Below are positions 17,121 through 25,770 of a DNA stretch of 64,000 bases, in pieces. Source of the stretch: JAJEBT01 sp965214975 (GTDB taxonomy: Bacteria; Pseudomonadota; Alphaproteobacteria; MPNO01; UBA830); the NCBI GenBank assembly GCA_965214975.1, contig OZ244055.1, positions 372,001 through 436,000 of the forward strand, given 5' to 3'. Positions within the stretch are counted from its first letter, which is position 1. Each line of letters begins with the position of its first letter. The notes beneath the pieces were generated by a model. That model did not search any database. It was not told where the DNA came from and saw nothing but the letters and a program-made list of their open reading frames with translations. The position numbers were made by a program, and so were the translations under genes.

Positions 17121-18337
17121 TCCGCGTCGAGCCCGTAGGCGCTGTGGAGCGAGCGGAGAGCCAGCTCGACGTAGCTGCTGGCGACCAGGACGCTGATCTT
17201 GATCTCGGACGTGGAGATCACCTGGATGTTGATGCCGCGCTCGGCGAGCGCGGAGAACATGCGGGTCGCCACGCCGGCGTGGCTGCGCATGCCGACGCCG
17301 ACGACCGAGATCTTGGCGACGTCGGGGTCCGAGAGAACGCGCTCGAACCCGAGTTCCCCGCGCTTGTCCCGCAGCAGCTCCAGGGCGCTCCCCAGGTCCG
17401 GACGGGGGACCGTGAAGGTCATGTCGGTTGCGTCGCCGTCCTCCGAGACGCTCTGCACGATCATGTCGACGTTGATGCTCGCGTCGGCCAGCGTTCCGAA
17501 GATGCTGGCCGCCACGCCGGGCCGGTCCGGCACCCGGATCAGGGTGACCTTGGCCTCGTTGCCGCTGTGCGCGATTCCGCTGACGACCGCGTGTTCCACG
17601 ACCTCCTCCTCGTCGACGACGAACGTTCCCGGCACGTCGGCGAAACTCGAGAGAACCTGCAGGCGCACGCCGCGGTTCATCGCGAGCTCGACCGATCTCG
17701 GCTGCAGCACCCTGGCGCCCAGCGAGGCGAATTCCAGCATTTCCTCGTAGGTGATCTTATCCAGCTTCCGGGCGCTGGCAACGATGCGCGGGTCGCTCGT
17801 GTAGATGCCGTCGACGTCGGTGAAGATGTCGCAGCGGTCGGCCCCGAGGGCGGCCGCGAGCGCGACGGCCGACGTGTCCGAGCCGCCGCGCCCCAGGGTC
17901 GTGACCCTGCCGTCCGCGCCGATCCCCTGGAAGCCGGCCGCGACGGCGACCTGTCCGGCCTCGAGCCGGCGCGCGATCTCGTCGCCGCGGACCGCCGAGA
18001 TCCGGGCGCGGCCGTGCACGTCGTCGGTGTCGACCGGGATCTGCCAGCCCAGCCACGACCTGGCGTCGATCCCTCTCGCCTGCAGCGCGAGAGCCAGAAG
18101 CCCGGCGGTGACCTGCTCGCCGGAGGACAGCACCACGTCGTACTCGCGGGCGTCGTGGATCGGCGAAAGCTCCCTGGTCCATGCCGCCAGCCGGTCGGTG
18201 GCGCCCGCCATCGCCGAGACCACCACGGCGACCTGGTCTCCGGACTCCACCGCCCGGCCGACCCGTTCGGCGACCGCCCGCACGCGGTCGAGGCCGGCAA
18301 GCGACGTGCCGCCGAATTTCTGTACAATCCGCGCCAT
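17117..18337 (-). CDS. lysC: Aspartate kinase
   Basis: LysC phosphorylates aspartate, the first step to lysine/diaminopimelate, threonine and methionine. The 406-residue protein starts VQKFGGTSLAGLDRV and has VVSAMAGATDRL, GRGGSDTSAVALAAALGADR and CDIFTDVDGIYTSDPRIV. Two C-terminal ACT domains follow (about residues 260-406), so feedback control by lysine or threonine is likely. The ATG at 18337 was chosen because the family N-terminus begins there; the frame stays open upstream but overlaps ubiG on the opposite strand. It is divergent from ubiG over a 120-base gap, a known alphaproteobacterial arrangement. Confidence 0.96.
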   Translation of the reverse strand: MARIVQKFGGTSLAGLDRVRAVAERVGRAVESGDQVAVVVSAMAGATDRLAAWTRELSPIHDAREYDVVLSSGEQVTAGLLALALQARGIDARSWLGWQIPVDTDDVHGRARISAVRGDEIARRLEAGQVAVAAGFQGIGADGRVTTLGRGGSDTSAVALAAALGADRCDIFTDVDGIYTSDPRIVASARKLDKITYEEMLEFASLGARVLQPRSVELAMNRGVRLQVLSSFADVPGTFVVDEEEVVEHAVVSGIAHSGNEAKVTLIRVPDRPGVAASIFGTLADASINVDMIVQSVSEDGDATDMTFTVPRPDLGSALELLRDKRGELGFERVLSDPDVAKISVVGVGMRSHAGVATRMFSALAERGINIQVISTSEIKISVLVASSYVELALRSLHSAYGLDAE

Positions 18338-18457
18338 GGCATCTTCGGGTCTTTGCGGCCGGGAACGCCGGAAAGCCGGCGGGGCGGCCGGACCCGACGG
18401 TTCCGAAACGGGGCGGTGGACTCCCTGCGGGCGCATGGATAGCCGCGCGGGGGTCCG

Positions 18458-19237
18458 GTGGCAAGCGGCGCGACGGCGATGCAGGACGGCGCAACCACGG
18501 TGGATCCCGCCGAGATCGCGAGATTCTCGGCGCTTGCCGACCAGTGGTGGGATCCCGCCGGCGCGATGGCGGCGCTCCACCGGTTCAACCCGGTGCGGCT
18601 GGCCTACATCCGCGAGCGGCTGTGCGCGGCCTTCGGGCGCGACGGCCGCGCCCTCGACGCGCTGGACGGGCTCTCGGTCCTGGACGTCGGATGCGGGGGC
18701 GGGCTGGTCGCCGAGCCGCTGGCGCGGATGGGCGGGCGCGTCACCGGAATCGACGCGGCGGCGGCCAATGTCGGGGCGGCGCGCAGCCATGCCGGACAGG
18801 AGGGGCTCGACGTCGACTACCGCTGCGCGACCGCCGAGGAACTGTCCGCGGCCGGCGAGCGCTTCGATGCCGTGCTGTGCCTCGAGATCGTGGAGCACGT
18901 CGCCGACCGGAATCTCTTCCTCGACTGCTGCGCGTCGCTGGTCGCCGAGGGCGGGATCCTGGTCGCGGCCACGCTCAACCGGACCCCGCGGGCCTTTCTG
19001 GAGGCCGTCGTCGTCGGCGAGCGGGTGCTGCGCTGGCTGCCGAGGGGGACGCACGACTGGAGGCGTTTCGTGCGCCCGTCCGAACTCGCCCGGGCGCTCC
19101 GGCGGAACGGCCTCGCGGTGACCGACCTCGCCGGCCTGTCGTTCGGCCCTCTCGCCGGAGGATGGCGGCGGAGCGCGGACGTGTCGGTGAACTACATCCT
19201 CGCGGCGGAGCGTCCGGAAAGCCGCCGCGGCGGCTGA
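18458..19237 (+). CDS. ubiG: Ubiquinone biosynthesis O-methyltransferase
   Basis: UbiG carries out both O-methylations of ubiquinone synthesis. The protein has the N-terminal signature FSALADQWWDPAGAMAALHR, the SAM site VLDVGCGGGLVAEPLARMG, EIVEHVADRNLF, and the C-terminal THDWRRFVRPSEL used for membrane interaction in UbiG. The start is uncertain: GTG 18458 has a G-rich stretch just upstream but short spacing, while ATG 18479 gives MQDGATTVDP, closer to other family N-termini. Length is 259 or 252 residues. It diverges from lysC. Confidence 0.93.
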   Translation: MASGATAMQDGATTVDPAEIARFSALADQWWDPAGAMAALHRFNPVRLAYIRERLCAAFGRDGRALDALDGLSVLDVGCGGGLVAEPLARMGGRVTGIDAAAANVGAARSHAGQEGLDVDYRCATAEELSAAGERFDAVLCLEIVEHVADRNLFLDCCASLVAEGGILVAATLNRTPRAFLEAVVVGERVLRWLPRGTHDWRRFVRPSELARALRRNGLAVTDLAGLSFGPLAGGWRRSADVSVNYILAAERPESRRGG

Positions 19238-19245
19238 GCGCCGCC

Positions 19246-19692
19246 CTACGCGTCGTGCTCCGCCGGCCAGGGGATCCGGTGGAAGTCCACGCCTTCCTCC
19301 CGGAGCTCGGCCGCCTCCTCCGGCGTCGCCTCGCCGTGGATGGACTGCGGCTCGGTCTCGCCGTAGTGGATCTTGCGCGCCTCCTCGGGGAAGCGGTCGC
19401 CGACGTAGTCGCTGTTCTCCTCCACGTGCCGCTTGAGCTCGCGGACGCCGGTCATGACCTCCTTCATCGTCACCGCCTCCCTGTCGGCGCGCGGCGGCGG
19501 CGCCTCGTCCCTGCCCTTGCGCATTCCGCCGAGGCGGGGCGCCGAGAGGCTCTTCTTCAGGTCGGTGTCGCCGCAGACCGGGCACGCGACGGCGCCCTCG
19601 GAAACGAGCCTGTCGAAGGTGGCGGCGTCCTTGTACCAGCCCTCGAAGGAGTGGTCGCGGGCGCACGTGACGTCGAAAACGATCATGTCCAT
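19246..19692 (-). CDS. DUF1178 family protein
   Basis: This small 148-residue protein is of the alphaproteobacterial/betaproteobacterial DUF1178 family. The N-terminus IVFDVTCARDHSFEGWYKDA and the zinc-ribbon-like ACPVCGDTDLKKSLSAP are diagnostic, with one CxxC visible and a second cysteine/histidine pair near CARDH. The C-terminal half is acidic (YVGDRFPEEARKIHYGE). Its function is unknown. It ends only nine bases from the ubiG stop (convergent) and is the last gene of a minus-strand run with grxC and the nitrilase. Confidence 0.92.
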   Translation of the reverse strand: MDMIVFDVTCARDHSFEGWYKDAATFDRLVSEGAVACPVCGDTDLKKSLSAPRLGGMRKGRDEAPPPRADREAVTMKEVMTGVRELKRHVEENSDYVGDRFPEEARKIHYGETEPQSIHGEATPEEAAELREEGVDFHRIPWPAEHDA

Positions 19693-19762
19693 AGACTAGG
19701 GCGGAGGATTCTTTTTCCAAGAGACGCTTTTCCGCGCCCGCCGGCGCCGGAACCCCGCGGTT

Positions 19763-20608
19763 TCAGGCGGCCTTCCCCCGGGGGCCGGCGGACGAGAAGC
19801 GGCGCGCGTTGCGGAGCGCCGGAACCGCCCGCCGCGCCCTCGCCGCGCGCGCCGGGTCCACCTCCGCGGCGACGACGCCGACCTCCCCGCCGCCGTCGGC
19901 GACGACCGTTCCCCAGGGGTCGACGATCAGGGAATGGCCGTGGCTCCGGCGGCCGTTGCCGTGGTCGCCGCACTGCGCGGCCGCGAAGATCCACGAACCG
20001 GTCTCGATGGCCCGGGCGCGCAGCAGCACCTCCCAGTGGGCCTCGCCGGTGCGGCGCGTGAAGGCGGAGGGCACGGCGATCAGGACCGCGCCGGCGCGGG
20101 CGAGTTCCGCGTACAGCGCCGGAAAGCGGACGTCGTAGCAGATGGTCAGCCCCAGCCGGCCCCACGGCAGGTCGGCGGTCACGGCCCTGGCGCCGGGCCT
20201 GTAGGTCTCCGATTCCCGGAAGGATTCCCCGCCGTCCAGATCGACGTCGAACATGTGGATCTTGTCGTATCTCGCGGCGATGCCGCCGCCGGGGTCGACG
20301 AGATAGGTGCGGTTGGCGATGCCGCCGTCCTCGTGGCGGACCGCGAGCGACCCGACGTGGAGCCAGATCCCGAGATCCCGGGCGAGGGCGGCGAAGGCCG
20401 CGAGCGCCGGGTGGTCCGCCTCGGCCGCCGTCTTGCGGCGCAGCGCCGCCCGGTCGGGCTCGATCAGCGCGGCGCATTCGGGAAGCGAGACCAGGCGCGC
20501 GCCGCCCGCGGCGGCCTCGCGCACCAGGCCCGCGGCCGCGGCGACGTTGCGCGCCACGTCGCTTCCGGCGCAGAGCTGCGCGCAGGCGATGCGGAACGGG
20601 CCGGGCAT
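19763..20608 (-). CDS. Carbon-nitrogen hydrolase (Nit1/YbeM-like)
   Basis: This 281-residue nitrilase-superfamily amidase resembles Nit1 (deaminated glutathione amidase). The Glu-Lys-Cys triad is visible in LPECAAL, RYDKIHMFD and TICYDVRFP. The family tail DPWGTVVADGG is present. The ATG at 20608 overlaps the glutaredoxin stop in a TGATG. Next to grxC a role in glutathione repair is attractive: Nit1 enzymes clear deaminated glutathione. That link is inference from context. Confidence 0.9.
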   Translation of the reverse strand: MPGPFRIACAQLCAGSDVARNVAAAAGLVREAAAGGARLVSLPECAALIEPDRAALRRKTAAEADHPALAAFAALARDLGIWLHVGSLAVRHEDGGIANRTYLVDPGGGIAARYDKIHMFDVDLDGGESFRESETYRPGARAVTADLPWGRLGLTICYDVRFPALYAELARAGAVLIAVPSAFTRRTGEAHWEVLLRARAIETGSWIFAAAQCGDHGNGRRSHGHSLIVDPWGTVVADGGGEVGVVAAEVDPARAARARRAVPALRNARRFSSAGPRGKAA

Positions 20609-20871
20609 CAGCCCCCGCCGGCGAGCAGCCCGTCGAGCCGTCCCGAACGGTCGAGCGCGGCGAGGTCGTCGGAACCGCCGACATGGGAGCCGTCGATGAA
20701 GATCTGGGGAACCGACGTGCGCCCGCCGGAGCGCTCCGTCATCTCGCGCCGCCGGTCCGGCGCCGCGTCGACGTCGATCTCCTCGAAGGCGGCCCCCTTT
20801 TCCGACAGCAGCTTCCTGGCCCGGTGGCAGAACGGGCAGAAGATGCTGGAGTAGATCTCGACATGCGCCAT
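20608..20871 (-). CDS. grxC: Glutaredoxin 3
   Basis: This is a dithiol glutaredoxin of 87 residues that reduces disulfides with glutathione in the cytosol. The active site is CPFC in SSIFCPFCHRA; the cis-proline loop TSVPQIFIDG and the GSH-binding GGSDDLAALD are intact. CPFC replaces the textbook CPYC, a common variant. It is the first gene of the grxC-nitrilase-DUF1178 run on the minus strand and has a convincing promoter upstream. Confidence 0.95.
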   Translation of the reverse strand: MAHVEIYSSIFCPFCHRARKLLSEKGAAFEEIDVDAAPDRRREMTERSGGRTSVPQIFIDGSHVGGSDDLAALDRSGRLDGLLAGGG

Positions 20872-20912
20872 CGCGGTCTCCTCGCGCGCGCCTGCGATCC
20901 GCGCGGGCGGAC

Positions 20913-20940
20913 TGTATAGTCAAACCGCCGGTTTCGCCAA
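20913..20940 (-). promoter_or_regulatory. Putative promoter of grxC operon
   Basis: On the minus strand TTGGCG (complement of 20935-20940) and TATACA (complement of 20913-20918) are 16 bases apart, about 40 bases upstream of the grxC ATG. Confidence 0.55.
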
Positions 20941-20986
20941 TGGCGGCCCGCCGGGCGCCCGGCCGCGGACTTTCGGGGCCGATGCC

Positions 20987-21907
20987 ATGATGATTTTCGA
21001 CCGCGCCGCCGTCCGGCGCCACCGCGGCCGGGCCGCGCGCTCCGGCGGCGGGGACTTTCTCCGCCGCGAGGTCGCCGAGCTTCTCGTCGGGCGGCTCCGG
21101 GAAACGCGCCGCGTCTACCGGACGGTGCTCGACGTCGGGGGAGGCCGCGCGGCCCCCTTGCGCGGCTATCCCGGCGACGGCGAGCCGGGACTGCGGGTCT
21201 CGGCGGACCTCGCCGAGGACATGCTGCGCGACGCCGCCCCCGCCGCGGTTCTCGACGAGGAGCTCCTTCCGTTCGGCGACGGCGTCTTCGATCTGGCCGT
21301 GTCCCGCCTGGCGCTTCACTGGGTCAACGATCTGCCCGGCGCGCTCGTCCAGCTGCGCCGCTGCCTCCGCCCCGACGGCCTGTTCGTCGGCGCGATGCTC
21401 GGCGGCGACACGCTCGTGGAACTGCGCGACGCCTTTCTCGGGGCCGAGGCCGAGACCGCGGGCGGCGCGCGGCCCCGCACCTCGCCGATGGTGGCGCCTC
21501 CCGACGCGGCGGCGCTGATGCAGCGGGCGGGCTTCGCGCTGCCGGTCGTGGACGTCGACACCGTGACGGCGACCTACGCCGACCCGCTGGCGCTGATGCG
21601 GGAACTCCGCGCGATGGGCGAGACCAACGCGGTCGCCGGACGTCACCGCGGCTTCATGCGCCGCGGCACGCTTCTGGCGGCGGCCGAGCGCTACCGGCGG
21701 CTGCACGCCGCCCCGGACGGGCGCGTTCCGGCGACGTTCCAGATCGTGTGGATGACCGGATGGGCCCCCGCCCGGTCCCAGCCGCGCCCGCTCCGTCCGG
21801 GCTCCGCCGAGCGCGGCCTCGCCGAGGCGCTGGAGGCGGGCGAGGCTTCCCCCGGCGGCGCGGCGGGGTCCGGGCGGGGGCCGTTCAGGCCGCCGCGGCG
21901 GCCGTGA
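20987..21907 (+). CDS. NDUFAF5-like SAM-dependent methyltransferase
   Basis: This 306-residue class I methyltransferase resembles mitochondrial NDUFAF5 and BioC. It begins MIFDRAAVRRHRGRAA, as this family does, then VLDVGGGRAAPL in the SAM-binding position, DEELLPFGDGVFDLAVSRLA, LHWVNDLPGAL and LRPDGLFVGAMLGGDTL. The NDUFAF5 branch acts on complex I assembly in mitochondria; the bacterial role is not settled. The last 40 residues are Pro/Gly/Arg-rich. Its 3' end overlaps the convergent MFS gene by 23 bases. It diverges from grxC. Confidence 0.88.
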   Translation: MMIFDRAAVRRHRGRAARSGGGDFLRREVAELLVGRLRETRRVYRTVLDVGGGRAAPLRGYPGDGEPGLRVSADLAEDMLRDAAPAAVLDEELLPFGDGVFDLAVSRLALHWVNDLPGALVQLRRCLRPDGLFVGAMLGGDTLVELRDAFLGAEAETAGGARPRTSPMVAPPDAAALMQRAGFALPVVDVDTVTATYADPLALMRELRAMGETNAVAGRHRGFMRRGTLLAAAERYRRLHAAPDGRVPATFQIVWMTGWAPARSQPRPLRPGSAERGLAEALEAGEASPGGAAGSGRGPFRPPRRP

Positions 21908-23120
21908 CGGCGCGCGGCCGGCGGGGCTCTCTCACGAGGATCGCGAACACCCCGGCGAGGGCGGCAAGCGGGATCGACGTCCACCAGACCCATTCGTACC
22001 TGGCCGTCACGTCGAAGATCCACCCGCCGACCGCCACGCCGGCGGCGGCGCCGAGGGAGTGGCCGCCGAACAGCAGGCCGAGCGTCAGCCCGAGGACGCG
22101 GATGCCGACATGCGTGGCCACGATGCTGGCGATGACCGGAAACGTCGCGAAGTTCAGGATTCCGAACACCGCGGCGAACGCGAACATCAGCCGGATGTCC
22201 GCGGCGATCGCGAGCAGCAGCCCGAAGGCCGCGGCGCGCAGGAAGAACATGCCGGCCAGAAGCCGCGGACGGTGGAGGTGGTCGGCGAGCCACGAGAACA
22301 GGATGACGCCGGCGAGATTGCCGAGCCCGTGAACGCCGTAGGCCGCCGACCCCTCCACGAGGCTGTATCCGCAGGTGATCGCGTAGGGGATGAAATAGAC
22401 GTCGATGACGCCGGCCGTGGTGAAGCCGCAGAGCGTGAAGGCCGCGAGCAGGAGCAGGAACGTGCGGTCGGCGAACAGGGACTTCAGGCGCCGGGACAGC
22501 GGATCCGGCCCGTCGGCCGCCCTCCCTTCGCCGGCCAGCGCCGGCCCGGGGCCGCCGAAGCGCAGCGCGACGAGCCCGGCGAGGGCCGCCATGACCGCGG
22601 CCACCACGAGATAGGTGTTCCGCCACCCGAGCCCGGCGATCATGACGCCGAGCAGCGAGAGCACCGGAAGCTGCCCCCCGCTCGCTCCCGAGATCGCGAT
22701 GCCCACCGCCAGGCCGCGCATCCGCGTGAAGTGGCGCGACACCGCCGCGGTCACGACCGGGATCGAGACCGCGGCCCAGCCGGCGCCGCCGACGATTCCG
22801 AACAGCAGGTAGTAGTGGACCGGCTCGGTGGCGAAGGCGGTGCCGCCGACCCCCGCCGCCAGCGCCGCCAGGCCGCCGGCGACGACGCGGCGGGCGCCGT
22901 GCCGGTCGATGACGTTGCCGGCGATCGGCGACCCCAGCGCCATCATGATCAGCACGAGTTCGGCCCCGGCGGCCGATTGCGAGGCGGTCCAGCCGAACTC
23001 GAGGCGCCACGAGGGCAGCACCATGCCGACCGAGGAGCGCGCGCCGAAGGTGAACGCGAGGGCGACGAAGGAAAGGGCGACGACGATCCATCCGCGGCGG
23101 GCGTCGGCGGGTCCGGTCAT
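21885..23120 (-). CDS. MFS transporter
   Basis: This 411-residue major facilitator superfamily carrier has about 12 predicted transmembrane segments, the first being WIVVALSFVALAFTFGARSS and the last near LAALAGVFAILVREP. The loop 2-3 signature appears as GNVIDRHGARRVVAGG. A short acidic cytoplasmic loop (about residues 190-215) separates the two halves. The pattern is that of the monocarboxylate/oxalate-formate antiporter-like branch, but substrate cannot be assigned. It overlaps the convergent methyltransferase at the 3' end. About 70 bases separate it from mutT upstream. Confidence 0.88.
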   Translation of the reverse strand: MTGPADARRGWIVVALSFVALAFTFGARSSVGMVLPSWRLEFGWTASQSAAGAELVLIMMALGSPIAGNVIDRHGARRVVAGGLAALAAGVGGTAFATEPVHYYLLFGIVGGAGWAAVSIPVVTAAVSRHFTRMRGLAVGIAISGASGGQLPVLSLLGVMIAGLGWRNTYLVVAAVMAALAGLVALRFGGPGPALAGEGRAADGPDPLSRRLKSLFADRTFLLLLAAFTLCGFTTAGVIDVYFIPYAITCGYSLVEGSAAYGVHGLGNLAGVILFSWLADHLHRPRLLAGMFFLRAAAFGLLLAIAADIRLMFAFAAVFGILNFATFPVIASIVATHVGIRVLGLTLGLLFGGHSLGAAAGVAVGGWIFDVTARYEWVWWTSIPLAALAGVFAILVREPRRPRAVTAAAAA

Positions 23121-23190
23121 GGCGACGTCCGGCGGCGCGGCAGGGGACGCCCGGGGCCGGCGCCCGCGAGGCGGGCCCCGCGCCGCCGCG

Positions 23191-23664
23191 TCACAGGAAG
23201 TTCCGCAGCATGGCGACCAGCGGCCGGTCCGCCGGAGGCATCGGGTGATCGGCCAGCCTGTCGGTCCGGACCCACCTGATCTCCTGCCCCTCGACCGGCC
23301 GCGGACGGCCTTTCCATTTCCTGCACGCGTAGAGGGGCATCAGCAGATGGAACCCCTCGTAGGCGTGCGAGGCGAACGACAGCGGCGCGAGGCAGCTCTC
23401 GTCGGTGGCGACGCCGATTTCCTCGCGCAGCTCCCGGACCAGCGCCGCCTCGGGCGTCTCGCCCCGGCCCACCTTGCCTCCGGGAAACTCCCAGAGCCCG
23501 GCGAGGTGCCTGCCCGGCGGCCGCCGGCAGATCAGGACGCGGCCGTCCGCGTCGACCAGCGCGGCCGCGACGACGAGCGTGATGCCGGTCGCGTCCGCAT
23601 CGCCGCCGGCCGGCGCGCGGGCGGGGTCACGAGCGGTAGTCGGCGTTGATCGAGATGTAGCCAT
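23191..23664 (-). CDS. mutT: (Deoxy)nucleoside triphosphate pyrophosphohydrolase, MutT type
   Basis: This is a Nudix hydrolase of up to 157 residues that would remove 8-oxo-dGTP from the nucleotide pool. The complete Nudix box is GKVGRGETPEAALVRELREE followed by IGV. The upstream VLICRRPPGRHLAGLWEFPG segment is typical of MutT proper. The ATG at 23664 overlaps argJ by 38 bases and adds about 25 residues before the domain; a later start near the GITLVVAAALV segment is possible. argJ-mutT is a conserved alphaproteobacterial pair. Confidence 0.92.
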   Translation of the reverse strand: MATSRSTPTTARDPARAPAGGDADATGITLVVAAALVDADGRVLICRRPPGRHLAGLWEFPGGKVGRGETPEAALVRELREEIGVATDESCLAPLSFASHAYEGFHLLMPLYACRKWKGRPRPVEGQEIRWVRTDRLADHPMPPADRPLVAMLRNFL

Positions 23665-24856
23665 GGGTGAGATCGCAGGTCCAGACGGTCGCCTTGCCGC
23701 GGCCGATCCGGAGATCCACGTCGATGTCGATCTCGCGCCCCTTCATGTGGCGCGCCACCGGAGCTTCGTCGTACCCCCGGACCGCGCGCCCCCGGTCCGC
23801 GATTCTGGTGCCGCCGACGCTGATGCGCAGGCGGTCGCGGTCGGCCCGTTCCCCGGACTTGCCGACGGCCATCACGATGCGCCCCCAGTTGGCGTCCTCG
23901 CCGGCGACCGCCGTCTTGACCAGCGGCGAGTTGGCGACCGACAGCGCCACCGCCCTGGCCGCGCGGTCGGACTGCGCGCCGGCGACCCGGACCGTGACGA
24001 ACTTGCTCGCGCCCTCGCCGTCGCGGACGACCTGGTGGGCGAGGTCGAGAAGAACCTCGTCGAGCGCCGCGCGAAGGGCCGGCAGCCGCCGGTCGGCGGC
24101 GTCCGTGATCGGCCTGTGCCCGGCCGCTCCCGTCGCGAACAGCAACGCGGTGTCGCTCGTGGAGGTGTCGCCGTCGACCGTGATCGCGTTGAACGAGCGC
24201 TCGATGCCCGGCCGCAGGATCCTCCGCAGCACGGCGGCGGAGACCGCGGCGTCCGTGAAGACGAAGGCCAGCATGGTCGCCATGTCCGGCGCGATCATGC
24301 CGGATCCCTTGGCGATGCCGGCGACGACGACCTCGTCCCTTCCGACCGCGGTCCGGCGCACCGCCCCCTTCGGGAAGGTGTCCGTGGTCATGATCGCGGC
24401 CGCGGCGTCCTTCCACGCGTCCGGGCGGAGGGCGTCGCGGAGGGCGTCCACGGAGCGGCGGATGCGGTCGTCGGGAAGCGTTTCCCCGATGACGCCGGTC
24501 GAGGCCACGAACACCTGGGACGCCGGGCAGCCGAGCGAGGCGGCGACCTTGTCCGCGGTGCGCCGCACGGATCTGTCCCCCTCGATCCCGGTGAAGGCGT
24601 TGGCGTTGCCGGAATTGACGATGACGGCCCGGGCGCGGCCGCGCCGGAGCGCCCTGCGGCACCAGTCGACGGGCGCGGCCGCGGTCCGCGACCGGGTCAG
24701 AACCCCTGCGGCCTGGGTGCCCGGGGCCAGGGAGGCGAGGAAGACGTCGGGCTTTCCGGCCTGGCGCACGCCGGCGGAGGCGGCGGCGGCGGCGACGCCC
24801 GGCACCGCCGGGAGCGCGGGGAACGCCTTCGGCGCCAGAGGTGAGATCTTCGTCAT
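23627..24856 (-). CDS. argJ: Bifunctional glutamate N-acetyltransferase / amino-acid acetyltransferase
   Basis: ArgJ recycles the acetyl group from N-acetylornithine to glutamate in arginine synthesis. The 409-residue precursor self-cleaves between Ala and Thr in APDMATMLAFVFTDA, an intact site. Other landmarks are VIVNSGNANAFTG, STGVIGETLP, MTTDTFPKGAVR and SFNAITVDGDTSTSDT, plus the C-terminal LTHGYISINADYRS. Length and N-terminus fit the family. It heads an argJ-mutT unit. Confidence 0.96.
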   Translation of the reverse strand: MTKISPLAPKAFPALPAVPGVAAAAASAGVRQAGKPDVFLASLAPGTQAAGVLTRSRTAAAPVDWCRRALRRGRARAVIVNSGNANAFTGIEGDRSVRRTADKVAASLGCPASQVFVASTGVIGETLPDDRIRRSVDALRDALRPDAWKDAAAAIMTTDTFPKGAVRRTAVGRDEVVVAGIAKGSGMIAPDMATMLAFVFTDAAVSAAVLRRILRPGIERSFNAITVDGDTSTSDTALLFATGAAGHRPITDAADRRLPALRAALDEVLLDLAHQVVRDGEGASKFVTVRVAGAQSDRAARAVALSVANSPLVKTAVAGEDANWGRIVMAVGKSGERADRDRLRISVGGTRIADRGRAVRGYDEAPVARHMKGREIDIDVDLRIGRGKATVWTCDLTHGYISINADYRS

Positions 24857-24907
24857 CCGGTCCGCTCCCGCGATGGCGGCGGTTCCCGACCCCGGACGCC
24901 GCGCGAA

Positions 24908-24936
24908 CGACTATCACGGCGCCGTTCCGATGGCAA
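24908..24936 (-). promoter_or_regulatory. Putative promoter of argJ-mutT
   Basis: On the minus strand TTGCCA (complement of 24931-24936) and TAGTCG (complement of 24908-24913) are 17 bases apart, about 50 bases upstream of the argJ ATG. The -35 match is good and the -10 modest. Confidence 0.4.
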
Positions 24937-25037
24937 GGTTCGGAGCGGGTCTCGTGCGCCGCGGAGACGCGTTCCCGGCGTTGGCGGCCCGGCGCCGGGC
25001 GCGCCGGAGAGGCCTTCCGCCCGGTTCCCCGGGCCAG

Positions 25038-25202
25038 GGCCGGTTTTCTGTCCGGCGACGGGTGGACCGGCCTGTCCGGCAGGGCGCTCGGGAGCGCGTT
25101 TTGTCGATCCGAGCGTCGGTTCGTGCCTCGGGAAGCGGACTCGATCGCACGGCAGGAGGATCCGCACCCGCCACCGGCACCCGGTCGCGACAAAAATGTT
25201 CC
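25038..25202 (+). repeat. Dispersed repeat family A, copy 2 (full length)
   Basis: The copy begins GGCCGGTTTTCTGTCCGGCG, contains CTGTCCGGCAGGGCGCTCGG and GGATCCGCACCCGCCACCGG, and ends CGCGACAAAAATGTTCC. It lies between argJ and the restriction remnant. The 320 bases between it and the remnant at 25527 hold no gene that I recognise on either strand. Confidence 0.75.
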
Positions 25203-25526
25203 GGTGGTCACGGGAGCGACGCCTGACAGGCAACACGGAGCCTGATAGTCTCGGCGGCGTGGAGGGTCGTGAGCTTTTGCAAGCAGCGTGACGGGGACGA
25301 TCCTGTCGACGCCGGGAAGCGGTTCCGGGATTTCCACGTCACGCTACGGCTTCGTTCCCGGCTCTTCCTCTGGAGAGGCGGCCGAGGAGGGTGAGTTGCG
25401 AGGAAAGGAGTTCGGCATGGGCGGTCGCGGCCCCGGCGGTGCCGGGTGCGAGGGAGATCACCGGCTCGCGCAGGATCTCGATCACGGTTTCGGCATCGAT
25501 CCAGCGCACCCGACGACCCTTCAGGA

Positions 25527-25770
25527 GCCCGGCGACAGACAAGTTCTATCCCGACTCTGTGGCCCGGATGGAGAATGGGAGGTTTTTGGTCGTGGAGTGC
25601 AGGAGCACAAGGGTGCACACATCGCCGACGGCCTCGACACCGCCGAGAAGCGGACCGTTGGAGCGTTGCGGGAGCGGAACAGCACGGGCAAGGGCCGGTT
25701 CGTGCTCGCCGAGCGGTCGGTTGAAAGCAAGAATATCCGTGCGCAGCCTCTTGGTAGGATCGGGCTTTGA
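25527..25770 (+). pseudogene. Decayed 3' end of a type III restriction (Res) subunit
   Basis: Two reading frames together spell the C-terminal end of a type III restriction enzyme Res subunit. The first gives KFYPDSVARMENGRFLVVE; after a frameshift near 25590-25600 the second gives HKGAHIADGLDTAEKRTVG and GKGRFVLAE, ending at the stop at 25768-25770. Intact relatives carry this as FYPDFV..L.DGR..VVEYKG.H.....EK..IG. The helicase domains and everything upstream are missing. It is therefore the stub of a lost type III system, lying directly before the DUF4365 gene (the TTG there overlaps this stop). Confidence 0.7.

Noticed and set aside
18338..19720. A longer N-terminal extension of aspartate kinase
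   Set aside because: The frame is open upstream but antisense to ubiG and lacks aspartate kinase features. The family N-terminus begins exactly at ATG 18337.
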